NCBI RefSeq assembly: GCF_001611795.1
Contig: NZ_CP015098.1
Coordinates: forward strand, 7,130,001 to 7,194,000
Direction: 5' to 3'
Length of the DNA stretch: 64,000 bases
Source: Streptomyces qaidamensis
GTDB lineage: Bacteria > Actinomycetota > Actinomycetes > Streptomycetales > Streptomycetaceae
A program made the translations under genes and the position numbers. Below the pieces are notes generated by a model, which saw nothing but the letters and a program-made list of their open reading frames with translations, was not told the origin of the DNA and searched no databases. Positions 16,457 through 25,222 of the stretch are shown here, piece by piece (the first letter of the stretch is position 1; each line of letters begins with the position of its first letter).

Positions 16457-17749
16457 ATGACGCACGGGGCGGCGCGGCGCGAGGACGAACCCGGCAGCTC
16501 CGCCGACGCCCCCTCGGGCGGCGGCCCGCGCGGTAGGCGCCCGTTGTGGCGGCAGCGCGACTTCGGGGTCTTCTGGGCCGCCCAGACCCTCTCCGTTCTG
16601 GGCGACTCCTTCGCCCTCATCGCCCTGCCCCTGCTGGTGCTGGAGGCCACCGGATCGGTCGCGCGGATGGGCCTGCTGACGGCGGTGGGAGGGGCGGCGG
16701 CGGTCGTGGCGGCGGTGTTCGCCGGGGCGGTCGTGGACCGGGTGGACCGGCGCCGGCTGCTCATCGCCTGCGACCTGGTGCGCATGGCGCTCTACGGGGT
16801 GATCCCGCTGGTGTGGCTGTTCGGCCCGCAGCTCTGGCTGCTGTACGTGGTGCTGCCGCTGTGCGAAGCCGTCGGCATGCTGTTCGCGGTCGGTTACGTC
16901 ACGGTCGTGCGCGGGCTGGTCGGCACCGAGCAACTCACGGAAGCCAATGGGCGGTTGAACTCCACGGCCGCCGCCGCGGGTGTCCTCGGCCCGCTGTGCG
17001 CCGGCCTGGTCGCCGCCTGGTCCGGCCCGGCGGCGGCCGTGGGCGTGGACGCGGCCAGCTTCGGGCTCTCCGCCACCTGCCTGCTCTTCGTCCGCTTCCG
17101 CAAGCGCGTCCCCGACGACCGGCAGGACAGCCGCACCGGCCTCTGGCAGGACCTGCGCACCGGCATCGCCTTCCTCCAGGGCCATCCCGTGCTGCGCTCC
17201 CTCACCGTCCTCCTCTTCGGCTTCAGCTTCCTCACCCTCGGTCTGAACGACCTGGTCATCTACCACCTCAAGCACGACCTCGGGCATGACGACCGCACGG
17301 TCGGCACGGTCATGGCGGTCGGCGCGCTCGGCGCCATCACCGGCGCCCTGCTGGTGGCCCGGGTCCGCCGCCGTCTCGGCTTCGGCCCGACGTGGACCGG
17401 GTCGGTCGCGGTGTGCGGCCTGGCCTTCGCCGGTCTCGGCTGGGCCCGCGACGTCCCCGTCGTCGCGGCTTTGAGCGCAGCCTTCCTCGCCTGTGCCGGC
17501 ATGGCGGGCACCTGCTCGATGTCGCTGCGCCAGGAGGTGACCCCCGAACACCTCCTGGGCCGCGTCACCTCCGCCTTCTGGACCCTCCAGTACGCGGCGG
17601 CCCCCATCGGCGCGGCCGTCCTCACCTGGGCCGCGGAGGAGCAGGGCACGACCCCGGTCGCCCTGGTGGCCGGAGCGGCCTGCGTCGCCCTGGCCGCCAC
17701 GGGCCTGCTCACCCCGATCCGCGGCTCGGGCCGGACCGTCAGCCGTTGA
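16457..17749 (+). CDS. MFS transporter
   Basis: A 430-residue integral membrane protein with about 12 predicted helices after a cytoplasmic, charged N-terminus of about 35 residues. The loop between helices 2 and 3 has GAVVDRVDRRRLL, the MFS motif A, and WAAQTLSVLGDSFALIALPL is typical of the MFS_3/enterobactin-exporter type. Likely an efflux pump; substrate unknown. It starts about 250 bases from the divergent nucleotidyltransferase gene. Its stop overlaps the 3' end of the opposite-strand ABC permease gene by 11 bases. Confidence 0.85.
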   Translation: MTHGAARREDEPGSSADAPSGGGPRGRRPLWRQRDFGVFWAAQTLSVLGDSFALIALPLLVLEATGSVARMGLLTAVGGAAAVVAAVFAGAVVDRVDRRRLLIACDLVRMALYGVIPLVWLFGPQLWLLYVVLPLCEAVGMLFAVGYVTVVRGLVGTEQLTEANGRLNSTAAAAGVLGPLCAGLVAAWSGPAAAVGVDAASFGLSATCLLFVRFRKRVPDDRQDSRTGLWQDLRTGIAFLQGHPVLRSLTVLLFGFSFLTLGLNDLVIYHLKHDLGHDDRTVGTVMAVGALGAITGALLVARVRRRLGFGPTWTGSVAVCGLAFAGLGWARDVPVVAALSAAFLACAGMAGTCSMSLRQEVTPEHLLGRVTSAFWTLQYAAAPIGAAVLTWAAEEQGTTPVALVAGAACVALAATGLLTPIRGSGRTVSR

Positions 17750-18545
17750 TGCCGCTGTAGTGCCGCAGACTCCACCTCCACAGCATCCGCGCAGCCAGAT
17801 ACGCCAGCAGCCCCAGCAGGGGTGAGGCCGCCGCCAACCAGTACGGAACGCCGGTCGAGTGGCCGTGGCCCGTCAGGACCGCCGCCGGGAAGTAGGCGAC
17901 GAACGCGAGCGGCAGGCCGTAGGTGAGGAAACCGCCCACCGCCCTGGGCAGGACGTTCAGCGGGTAGCTGCCGAAGGTGCCGAGGAGTTCCTCCAGCCAG
18001 CGGCCCCACATGTCGGCGGCCGGGAAGCGCAGGGACGCGCTGGCCACGACCGTGAACAGGGCGGCCTCCAGCAGCATCCCGCCGAGCACGGCCGCGACGA
18101 GGTAGGTGACGCGGCCCGTCGTCCAGTCCAGGTCGCTGCGCGAGAGCGCGCCCACCATCAGGCCCGCCGCCACCGTCAGGTCACCGATGGCGTTGGTGGG
18201 GAAGAACGCCAGCTGGATCTGGCGGTGGACCGGCATCGGACGCATCAGGTAGATGTCGATGCGGCCTTCCTGGATCTGCCGGCCGGCCCAGTGCATGCGC
18301 CCCAGGAACAGCACGAACAGCCCGTGCGCCAGCATCCGCGTCGCCGGGATCAGCAGCACGTCGGAGCTGTCCCAGCCACCCATCCCGGCGAACCGCGACA
18401 GCAGCACCGTGGCGAACACGATCACCGACACCTGCCAGATCGCGCCGATCGCGATCATCAGCAGGAACTCGGTGCGGTACTCCATCTGCGCGCGGAAGTT
18501 GAGCGCCGTCACGCGCCACACGATCCGCAGTGCCTTCAACGACAT
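17739..18545 (-). CDS. ABC-2 family exporter permease (second permease)
   Basis: A 268-residue membrane protein with about six hydrophobic segments. It starts with LKALRIVWRVTALNFRAQME followed by the first helix, and carries the conserved GRIDIYLMRPMPV loop found in the ABC2_membrane_6 type of permease. It begins just after the stop of the partner permease and is the third gene of the three-gene exporter operon. Homologous triplets in other bacteria have been linked to export of toxic cations such as methyl viologen, but substrates of Streptomyces members are generally unknown. Confidence 0.8.
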   Translation of the reverse strand: MSLKALRIVWRVTALNFRAQMEYRTEFLLMIAIGAIWQVSVIVFATVLLSRFAGMGGWDSSDVLLIPATRMLAHGLFVLFLGRMHWAGRQIQEGRIDIYLMRPMPVHRQIQLAFFPTNAIGDLTVAAGLMVGALSRSDLDWTTGRVTYLVAAVLGGMLLEAALFTVVASASLRFPAADMWGRWLEELLGTFGSYPLNVLPRAVGGFLTYGLPLAFVAYFPAAVLTGHGHSTGVPYWLAAASPLLGLLAYLAARMLWRWSLRHYSGING

Positions 18546-18546
18546 C

Positions 18547-19350
18547 TCAGCCTCCCTGCGAGATCACGCGCCGGGCGGCCCGCCGCCACAGCAACCGGGT
18601 GAACAACGCCAGCGCCACGACCCACGCGGCCTGCACGGACAGCTGGAACGCCGCGTCGGACAGCGGAATGCGCCCCACGTACAGCGACAGCGGCACGCTC
18701 AGCGTGGCCTGGAAGGGGAGGAAGGCGCTCATCGTCACGAACCAGTCCGGGAAGAACCACAGCGGCGCGTACACCCCGGACAGCAGGTTCTGGGCGAACA
18801 TCAGGATGAGCATCGCGGCGGTGTTGCGGACCGTCCAGAAGCACAACTGGTCCAGCACCAGCATGACGTAGTACAGGACCCACTGGCCCAGCAGCATGCT
18901 GAGCACGAACACCCCGGCCGCGCCGGCCGACGCGGGCGGTTCGACGACGCCCGCGGCCAGGCAGATCACGTACCCGGTCAGCGCCCACGCCAGCCCGTAC
19001 AACTGCTCCCCGGCGGCCCGCAGGGCGTAGTAGCGCTGCGGCGGCAGCGGCCGCAGGTACCAGTAGACGATGGTGCCGAAGTGCATGTGCTGCAGGACCG
19101 TGTCACGGCCCGCGTACTGGTCCAGCTCCCGCAGCCGGGACGCCAGTACGGCCAGTACGGCGTACGTGACCGCCTGGTCGCGGCTCAGCCCCGCGGTCGT
19201 TCCGGTCTGCGCGTACAGGCCCCGCCACAGCGACCAGACCAGCACCACCTGCACGGCCAGCCGGAGGGCGACGGCGGTCATCCGGGGCGGTGCGTTCAGC
19301 TCGCCGAGCGGGGTGACCCGGGCGGCGCGCCAGGCATGGAGCACGGCCAC
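18547..19350 (-). CDS. ABC-2 family exporter permease (first permease)
   Basis: A 267-residue protein with about six membrane helices. The cytoplasmic loop GTIVYWYLRPLPPQRYYALR corresponds to the RP-loop of its partner permease, and NTAAMLILMFAQNLLSGVYA lies in the late helices. It is one base after the ATPase stop and one base before the partner permease, so the three genes are one tightly spaced operon, and the two permeases probably form a heterodimer with the ATPase. Confidence 0.8.
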   Translation of the reverse strand: MAVLHAWRAARVTPLGELNAPPRMTAVALRLAVQVVLVWSLWRGLYAQTGTTAGLSRDQAVTYAVLAVLASRLRELDQYAGRDTVLQHMHFGTIVYWYLRPLPPQRYYALRAAGEQLYGLAWALTGYVICLAAGVVEPPASAGAAGVFVLSMLLGQWVLYYVMLVLDQLCFWTVRNTAAMLILMFAQNLLSGVYAPLWFFPDWFVTMSAFLPFQATLSVPLSLYVGRIPLSDAAFQLSVQAAWVVALALFTRLLWRRAARRVISQGG

Positions 19351-19351
19351 G

Positions 19352-20356
19352 TCAGACCTCCTCGGCGTGCGCGTACGCGGCCCGCATCACGTCCTCCAGG
19401 TCCGCCTCGTCCAGGGCGATGTCCGTGACTTCGAACCGCTCGATCACCGCTTTGAGCGCCTGCTGGACGGTGAGCGGGGCAGGCCCGTCGGGACCGAAGA
19501 CGACCTGCGCGCCCGCGTGCCGCAGCAGCGCGGTGCCCGGCGGCGGGACGACCTCGGCGTGCGGATCGGCCAGGGTGGCCCGCACCTGCCACGTCGAGCC
19601 GAACTTCCGGCGGATCTCGTCGAGCGAGCCGTCCAGCATCAGCCGGCCGTGGTTGACCAGCACGACCCGCTCGGCGAGCCGCTCGACCTCCGTCATGTCG
19701 TGCGTGGTCAGCAGCACCGTACGGCCGCGCTGCTCCACCTGGTGCCGCAGGAACTCCCGCACCTGCTCCTTCACCACCACGTCCATGCCGATGGTCGGCT
19801 CGTCGAGGAACACCACCGGCGGGTCGTGCAGCAGGGCGGCGGCCAGGTCGCTGCGCACCCGCTGGCCGAGCGAGAGATGGCGGACCCGGGTGTCCCAGAA
19901 CGACGACAGCTCCAGGATGTCGTCGAACTCCTTGAGCCGGGCGGCGTGTTCGGCCCTCGGCACCTCGTAGATGTCCCGCAGGATCGCGAACGACTCGCGC
20001 ACCGGCAGGTCCCACCACAACTGGGTGCGCTGCCCGAAGACGGCGCCGATGTTGCGGGCGTTGCGCTCCCGCTCCCGGTACGGCACCACGCCCGCGACCC
20101 GGGCCTCGCCGGACGTGGGCGTGAGGATGCCGGTGAGGATCTTGATGGTGGTGGACTTGCCGGCGCCGTTCGGCCCGAGCAGGGCGAGGAGTTCGCCCGC
20201 GGCCACGTCGAAGGTGATGTCGCAGACGGCGTGTTTGGCCACCCGCTCGGGGTTGACCAGGGACCGGACCGCGCCCGCGAAGCCAGGGCGGCGGACGGTG
20301 GTGTGGAAGGTACGGGACAGTCCTCGGACCTCGATGGCGACACTCAACTGACCCAC
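19352..20356 (-). CDS. ABC exporter ATP-binding protein
   Basis: A 334-residue ATPase. Walker A is GPNGAGKST, the signature is LSLGQRVRSDLA, Walker B VVFLDEPTIGMD and the switch histidine is in TTHDMTEV. The N-terminal insert (RRPGFAGAVRSLVNPERVA) is typical of the uncharacterised exporter ATPases that pair with ABC2_membrane_6 permeases. GTG 20356 is chosen because AAGGGAG lies 5 bases upstream; the longer frame would run back through a terminator hairpin. A 25-bp and a 32-bp inverted repeat lie just upstream, either ending the lacZ operon or controlling this exporter. Confidence 0.9.
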   Translation of the reverse strand: MGQLSVAIEVRGLSRTFHTTVRRPGFAGAVRSLVNPERVAKHAVCDITFDVAAGELLALLGPNGAGKSTTIKILTGILTPTSGEARVAGVVPYRERERNARNIGAVFGQRTQLWWDLPVRESFAILRDIYEVPRAEHAARLKEFDDILELSSFWDTRVRHLSLGQRVRSDLAAALLHDPPVVFLDEPTIGMDVVVKEQVREFLRHQVEQRGRTVLLTTHDMTEVERLAERVVLVNHGRLMLDGSLDEIRRKFGSTWQVRATLADPHAEVVPPPGTALLRHAGAQVVFGPDGPAPLTVQQALKAVIERFEVTDIALDEADLEDVMRAAYAHAEEV

Positions 20357-20381
20357 CAACTCCCTTGCGGTGAACACAGCA

Positions 20382-20413
20382 GCGGCCGGTCGGCACGAGG
20401 GCCGACCGGCCGC
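20382..20413 (-). terminator. strong hairpin between beta-galactosidase and ABC exporter
   Basis: Perfect 13-base arms (20382-20394 and 20401-20413) with a 6-base loop, ACGAGG on the plus strand. It lies 60 bases past the beta-galactosidase stop and 26 bases before the exporter start, so it most likely terminates the sugar operon. Confidence 0.75.
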
Positions 20414-20417
20414 GGAT

Positions 20418-20442
20418 GACATTCCGACACTCTCGGAATGTC
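20418..20442. promoter_or_regulatory. 25-bp inverted repeat, operator or second terminator
   Basis: GACATTCCGA and TCGGAATGTC are perfect 10-base arms with a 5-base centre. The size and symmetry suit a TetR-type operator for the exporter, and a TTGACC hexamer lies just upstream on the minus strand. It could equally be a first terminator stem for the sugar operon. Confidence 0.5.
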
Positions 20443-20472
20443 GATCAATCGGTCAATCGATTAATCAGCTTC

Positions 20473-23346
20473 TTACCTGGTGGTCGAGAACACGAACGAG
20501 AACTCCACCGGTTCCGCCTTCAGGAAGTACTGCGGCAGCGGGCCCGGGCCGCAGGACTGCGAGCCGATGCCGTGCAGCCCGTGGTCGAGGTTGACCCACA
20601 CCGTGTCGCCGGCCGCGAGGTCGCTCCGGTGCCGGGCGGCGTCGAGCTGCTCGGTCGTCCAGCGCCGCGCCGTGAACCAGAACTCCGGGTCGCCCTCGAT
20701 CCTCAGACCGCCGAGCTCCACCCACCGGACGTCGGCACGGGCGCCGTTCTCCTGCGGGCGGACGTACGGCGTCTGCAGCCGGTCCACCGTCGACTGCCAC
20801 CGTCCGATCATGGACGCTGCCTTGCTGTCCGGGTACGCCTCGCCCGGACCGCCGCCGAACCACTCCACCCGGTCCGCCTCCGGCAGTCCGAAGCGGACGC
20901 CGAGCCGGGGCAGCGGCACCGTCCAGTCGCCCTCCGGCGTCACGGACACGGACAGCCGCAGCCGCTCGCCGTCGGACGTCCAGCGGTACACCGTGTCCAG
21001 GCCCACCTCGCGGGCCGCGGGCGCCACCCGGCTCCGCACCGTCAGCGCGTCGTCGCCCGCCTCGACCGAGACCAGGCGGTGCCGCATCCGGTGCAGGCCG
21101 AGCGTGCGCCACAGCACCCCGTAGCGGGTGTCCGTCTGCCACTCGGCACCGTCGTCGTTGTCGGTCGGCGCCCGCCACACGTCCAGCCGCGGCGTCGCGC
21201 CGACCTCCACCCCGCCGATCGAGAGCAGCGCACCGGTGCGGGCGTCGAACCGGGCCGGGCCGAGCGTGATCCGGCCGTCGTCGAGCGCGGGCCGGTCGGT
21301 CGCGGGGAAGGACGGCAGCGGCCGCGCCCCCACCGCGAACTGGCCCCAGGCCACGACGTGGTCCTTCGCGGCCCACAGCGTGTCGCCCGCGAGCAGGGCC
21401 CGCACGGTCCACTGGCGCTCGCCGCCCCGGCCGTCCACGGGCGGCTCCGGCAGCTTCACCTCGGCGCTCCCGCCCGGCGCCAACGCGGGCACCGACAGCG
21501 AACCCGACTCGACGGTCTCGCCGTCCACCTGGCACGACCACTCGAAGGCCAGCGCGGACAGGTCGGCGAAGTCCTGCTTGTTGGTGATCCGCACGATGCC
21601 GTTGGCACCGTCGCCCTCGATGTGGACGGGCTCGATGACCTTCTTGTACTCGATCAGGCCCGGCGACGGCGTCCGGTCCGGGAAGACCAGCCCGTCGCAC
21701 ACGAAGTTGCCGTCGTGCAGCTCCTCACCGAAGTCACCGCCGTAGGCGTAGCCCAGCTCGGCGTGCTTGACGCCGTGGTCGATCCACTCCCAGATGAACC
21801 CGCCCTGCAGCCGGTCGTACTTCTCGAACAGCTCCTGGTAGTCGGCGAGCCCGCCGGGGCCGTTGCCCATGGCGTGCGCGTACTCGCACTGGATGAACGG
21901 CAGCTCGCGGCGCCTGTGCGTGCCGCCGTCGAGCTGCTGCCCGATCTTCTCGACCTCGTCGTGGAAGGCGTACATCCGCGAGTACACGTCCGTGTCGCGG
22001 CAGTTCCAGTCGCCCTCGTAGTGCACCAGCCGCTCGGGGTCGCGGCCGTGGATCCACTCGGCCATGGCGGTGAGACCGCGGCCGGTGCCGGCCTCGTTGC
22101 CCAGCGACCAGAACACGATCGACGGGTGGTTCTTGTCGCGCTCGACCATGCGCGCGGCGCGGTCCAGCAGGGCCGGGGTCCAGCGGTCGTCGTCGACCGG
22201 GTTGTCCCGCCAGTCCTGCTCGGTGAAGCCGTGGGTCTCCAGGTCGCACTCGTCGATGACCCACAGGCCGTACTCGTCGCACAGGTCCAGGAACGCCGGG
22301 TGCGGCGGGTAGTGCGAGGTGCGCACGGCGTTGAGGTTGTGCCGCTTCATCAGCAGCACGTCCTCGCGCATGGTCTCCAGGTCGAGCGCGCGGCCCCGCT
22401 CGGGGTGCCACTCGTGCCGGTTGACACCCTTGAAGAGGACGGCCGTGCCGTTGACCTTGACGAGCCCGTCCTCCAGGACGACCGTACGGAAACCGATCCG
22501 CAGCGGCACCCGCTCCCCGTCCGTGGCCAGCACACCGTCGTACAGCTTCGGCGTCTCGGCGGTCCACGGCTCCACCGCGACCGTCACCGGCTCGCCGGTC
22601 GCGACATCGATGTCCAGGGCGGGGACGAGCACCCGCCCGTCGACGTCGGAGTCGACGCGCAGGGTGCCCTCGCCGGTGGTGTGGTCGTAGGAGGCATGCA
22701 CGAAGAAGTCGGCGACGCTGCCCGCCGGACGGTGCAGCAGGGTCACGTCACGGAAGATGCCCGGCAGCCACCACTGGTCCTGGTCCTCCAGGTACGACCC
22801 CGCCGACCACTGGTGCACGCGCACGGCCAGCACGTTGACGCCCGGCTTCAGCAGCTCACCGACCGCGAACTCGTGCGCCAGCCGGGACCCCTTGAACTCG
22901 CCGAGCTCCGTGCCGTTCAGCCAGACGCGGGCGCAGGACTCGACACCGTCGAAGCGCAGCACCGCCCCGCCGTCCGACGGCCAGTCGGACGGCAGGTCGA
23001 AGACGCGCAGGTGGTCACCGGTCGGGTTCTCCGTCGGGACGTACGGTGGGTCCACCGGGAAGGGGTAGAGGTGGTTGGTGTAGATCGGGGAGCCGAACGC
23101 CCCGTCGCCCTGGAGGACCCAGTGCCCGGGGACCGTGACCTCGGCCCAGTTCCCGGCGTCGTAGCCCTCATCGGCGAACGAGTCGTCCTCGGCGCCGGCC
23201 GTGGCCGAGAGCCGGAAGCGCCAGCTGCCGTTCAGCGACAGCGACCGCGCGTCCGAGGACGCGTACCAGGCACGGGGCGGCAGGGCACCGCTGCCCGGGG
23301 AGACGTCCTCGACGTAGTCGACGGATGGGGTCGTGCGGAAAGACAT
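20473..23346 (-). CDS. lacZ: beta-galactosidase, GH2 (LacZ type)
   Basis: A 957-residue cytoplasmic enzyme with the five-domain LacZ layout: sugar-binding jelly roll (PIYTNHLYPFPVDPPYVP), Ig-like domains, a TIM barrel with GVNRHEWHPERGR, the acid/base glutamate in SLGNEAGTGRG and the nucleophile in QCEYAHAMGNGPG, then the small-chain C-terminal domain (RTLGLHRMRHRL onward). It hydrolyses beta-galactosides, probably short galacto-oligosaccharides delivered by the ABC importer encoded directly upstream: only 12 bases separate it from the permease gene. It lacks a signal peptide, so hydrolysis is intracellular. Confidence 0.93.
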   Translation of the reverse strand: MSFRTTPSVDYVEDVSPGSGALPPRAWYASSDARSLSLNGSWRFRLSATAGAEDDSFADEGYDAGNWAEVTVPGHWVLQGDGAFGSPIYTNHLYPFPVDPPYVPTENPTGDHLRVFDLPSDWPSDGGAVLRFDGVESCARVWLNGTELGEFKGSRLAHEFAVGELLKPGVNVLAVRVHQWSAGSYLEDQDQWWLPGIFRDVTLLHRPAGSVADFFVHASYDHTTGEGTLRVDSDVDGRVLVPALDIDVATGEPVTVAVEPWTAETPKLYDGVLATDGERVPLRIGFRTVVLEDGLVKVNGTAVLFKGVNRHEWHPERGRALDLETMREDVLLMKRHNLNAVRTSHYPPHPAFLDLCDEYGLWVIDECDLETHGFTEQDWRDNPVDDDRWTPALLDRAARMVERDKNHPSIVFWSLGNEAGTGRGLTAMAEWIHGRDPERLVHYEGDWNCRDTDVYSRMYAFHDEVEKIGQQLDGGTHRRRELPFIQCEYAHAMGNGPGGLADYQELFEKYDRLQGGFIWEWIDHGVKHAELGYAYGGDFGEELHDGNFVCDGLVFPDRTPSPGLIEYKKVIEPVHIEGDGANGIVRITNKQDFADLSALAFEWSCQVDGETVESGSLSVPALAPGGSAEVKLPEPPVDGRGGERQWTVRALLAGDTLWAAKDHVVAWGQFAVGARPLPSFPATDRPALDDGRITLGPARFDARTGALLSIGGVEVGATPRLDVWRAPTDNDDGAEWQTDTRYGVLWRTLGLHRMRHRLVSVEAGDDALTVRSRVAPAAREVGLDTVYRWTSDGERLRLSVSVTPEGDWTVPLPRLGVRFGLPEADRVEWFGGGPGEAYPDSKAASMIGRWQSTVDRLQTPYVRPQENGARADVRWVELGGLRIEGDPEFWFTARRWTTEQLDAARHRSDLAAGDTVWVNLDHGLHGIGSQSCGPGPLPQYFLKAEPVEFSFVFSTTR

Positions 23347-23358
23347 CGGTCTCCTAGC

Positions 23359-24240
23359 TCAGCCCTTGATGCCGGTCTGTGCGATCCCCTGCACCAGCCA
23401 GCGCTGGAGGAAGAGGAAGACGAAGATCAGGGGCAGGATCGAGATGGCGGTGGCCATGAAGATCAGGTGGTAGTTGACGGTCTGGTTCGTCATATACGAC
23501 GACAGCGCCACCTGGACTGTCCAGGCACTCGGATCCTGTCCGATGACCAGGGGCCACAGGAAGGCGTTCCAGCCGTTGATGAAGGTGATCGTGGCGATGG
23601 CCGCGAAGAAGTTCAGCGAGTTCGGCACGACGACCCGCCAGTACGCGCCCCAGTAGCCGAGCCCGTCCACGCGCGCCGCCTCCTCCAGCTCCTTCGGGAA
23701 TCCGAGGAAGTACTGCCGGAACAGGAAGCAGGTGAAACCACTGAAGAGGCCCGGGATGATGAGACCCCGGTAGCTGTCCACCCAGCCGAGGGACGAGACC
23801 AGAACGAAGCTCGGCACGAAGGTGACGGCCGTGGGCACCATCAGGGTCACCAGAACGGCGTAGAACACCTTGTTGGCGTGCCGGTAGGGGATCCGGGCGA
23901 GTCCGTACCCGGCCATCGAGCAGATCAGCAGGATGCCCGCGGTGTGCAGCACGGCGACGACGACCGAGTTCCACAGGGACCTGGCGAAATCGACGGTGAC
24001 GTCGTTGAAGGGTTCGGTGATGTTGCCCCACTGGATGGCGGTGGGGAACCACTTCCATTCCTCGCCCGTGATCTCCGGGTCCGTCATGAGCGCGTTGCGG
24101 ACGATCAGGTAGAAGGGGATCAGGAAGAGCAGGGCGGCGATGCCGGTCGCGATGTACAGGCCGGTGTTGCCGATGACTCCGCCGCGCTTGACCTTGACCG
24201 GCTTCGCGGCTTTGTCGATGTCGGGTGCTGTGATGGTCAC
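23359..24240 (-). CDS. carbohydrate ABC transporter permease (MalG type)
   Basis: A 293-residue inner-membrane permease with six helices and the EAA loop at EAARVDGLGYWGAYWRVVVP. ATG 24240 overlaps the stop of the partner permease (ATGA), so their translation is coupled. No ATPase gene lies in the operon; as in other Streptomyces sugar importers, a shared MsiK-type ATPase encoded elsewhere is the likely energy source (inference). Confidence 0.9.
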   Translation of the reverse strand: MTITAPDIDKAAKPVKVKRGGVIGNTGLYIATGIAALLFLIPFYLIVRNALMTDPEITGEEWKWFPTAIQWGNITEPFNDVTVDFARSLWNSVVVAVLHTAGILLICSMAGYGLARIPYRHANKVFYAVLVTLMVPTAVTFVPSFVLVSSLGWVDSYRGLIIPGLFSGFTCFLFRQYFLGFPKELEEAARVDGLGYWGAYWRVVVPNSLNFFAAIATITFINGWNAFLWPLVIGQDPSAWTVQVALSSYMTNQTVNYHLIFMATAISILPLIFVFLFLQRWLVQGIAQTGIKG

Positions 24241-25202
24241 TTGGACTCCTCACCCCTTCCGAAGCCCATGATCTTGCCCTGGAGCAGGGTCACGACGCAG
24301 ATGAGCACTGTCAGGACGACCGCGCCCGCGCTGCCCGCGCCGTAGTTCTGGTTCTCGCCGAGGGCCATCTTGTAGAGCTCGACCAGCGGGGGCTGACCCC
24401 AGGTGGCCTTGGTGAGCAGGTTGTAGAACTCGTCGAAGGCCTGGTAGGCGGCGATCAGCAGGAGCAGGATCACCGCGGTGGACGTGGCCCGCAGCTGGGG
24501 CAGCGTGATGTGCCGGAAGGTCTGCCAGCCCGGCTTGGCGCCGTCGATGGAAGCGGCCTCGTACAGCTCCCGCGGGATGTTCTGGAGTGCCGCCAGGAAC
24601 AGGATCATGAAGAAGCCCGACTGCAGCCACAGGCGGACGGTCACGATGACCAGCCAGTACCAGGGCGGGTCGGGGCTCGCCAGCCAGGCGATGTTGTCCA
24701 CACCGAACCAGCCGATGACGGTGTTGGCCAGGCCGAAGCGCACGCCGTTGAAGAGGGACATCTTCCAGATCAGCGAGGCGGCGACATAGCTGACCGCGGT
24801 CGGCAGGAAGAACACCGACCGGAAGAACGCCCGCATGAACCGCAACCGGTTCACGAGCAGCGCCAGGCCCAGCGACATGGCCCAGGTGGCGGGCACGATG
24901 AACGCGGCGAAGACGGTGAAGGTGACCAGCGAGTTCAGGAAGTCCTCGTCGGTGAGGACCTGCCGGTAGTTCTCGAAGCCGACGAACTCGCTCGGCGTGA
25001 CGGTGAAGCGTGCCTCGAAGAAGCTGAGCCAGACGCTCCAGCCGATGGGCACGAAGACGAAGATGATCAGGCCGATCAGGAACGGCCCGGTGAACAGCCA
25101 GAAGTTGAAGGTGCTGCTCGCCCTCAGGCCCCGCCGCGGCCGAGGCTTGGAGGCCTGGGCCGGGGCGGGCTGGGCGACCCCGCGCGTGGTGGTGGTCGAC
25201 AT
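24237..25202 (-). CDS. carbohydrate ABC transporter permease (MalF type)
   Basis: A 321-residue permease whose first helix follows a basic N-terminus at NFWLFTGPFLIGLIIFVFVP; the EAA loop is EAASIDGAKPGWQTFRHITL. ATG 25202 is selected over longer in-frame starts, which would run into the binding-protein gene and have no membrane character. It forms the heterodimeric channel with the downstream permease. Confidence 0.9.
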   Translation of the reverse strand: MSTTTTRGVAQPAPAQASKPRPRRGLRASSTFNFWLFTGPFLIGLIIFVFVPIGWSVWLSFFEARFTVTPSEFVGFENYRQVLTDEDFLNSLVTFTVFAAFIVPATWAMSLGLALLVNRLRFMRAFFRSVFFLPTAVSYVAASLIWKMSLFNGVRFGLANTVIGWFGVDNIAWLASPDPPWYWLVIVTVRLWLQSGFFMILFLAALQNIPRELYEAASIDGAKPGWQTFRHITLPQLRATSTAVILLLLIAAYQAFDEFYNLLTKATWGQPPLVELYKMALGENQNYGAGSAGAVVLTVLICVVTLLQGKIMGFGRGEESK

Positions 25203-25222
25203 GTCGAGATCCGTCCGGCGGT

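Noticed and set aside
20416..24345. Very long plus-strand open frame of about 1300 codons opposite the beta-galactosidase and permease genes
   Set aside because: It is antisense to three genes with clear family motifs, has Arg/His/Gln/Asp-rich sequence without domains, and is expected from G/C-rich third codon positions.
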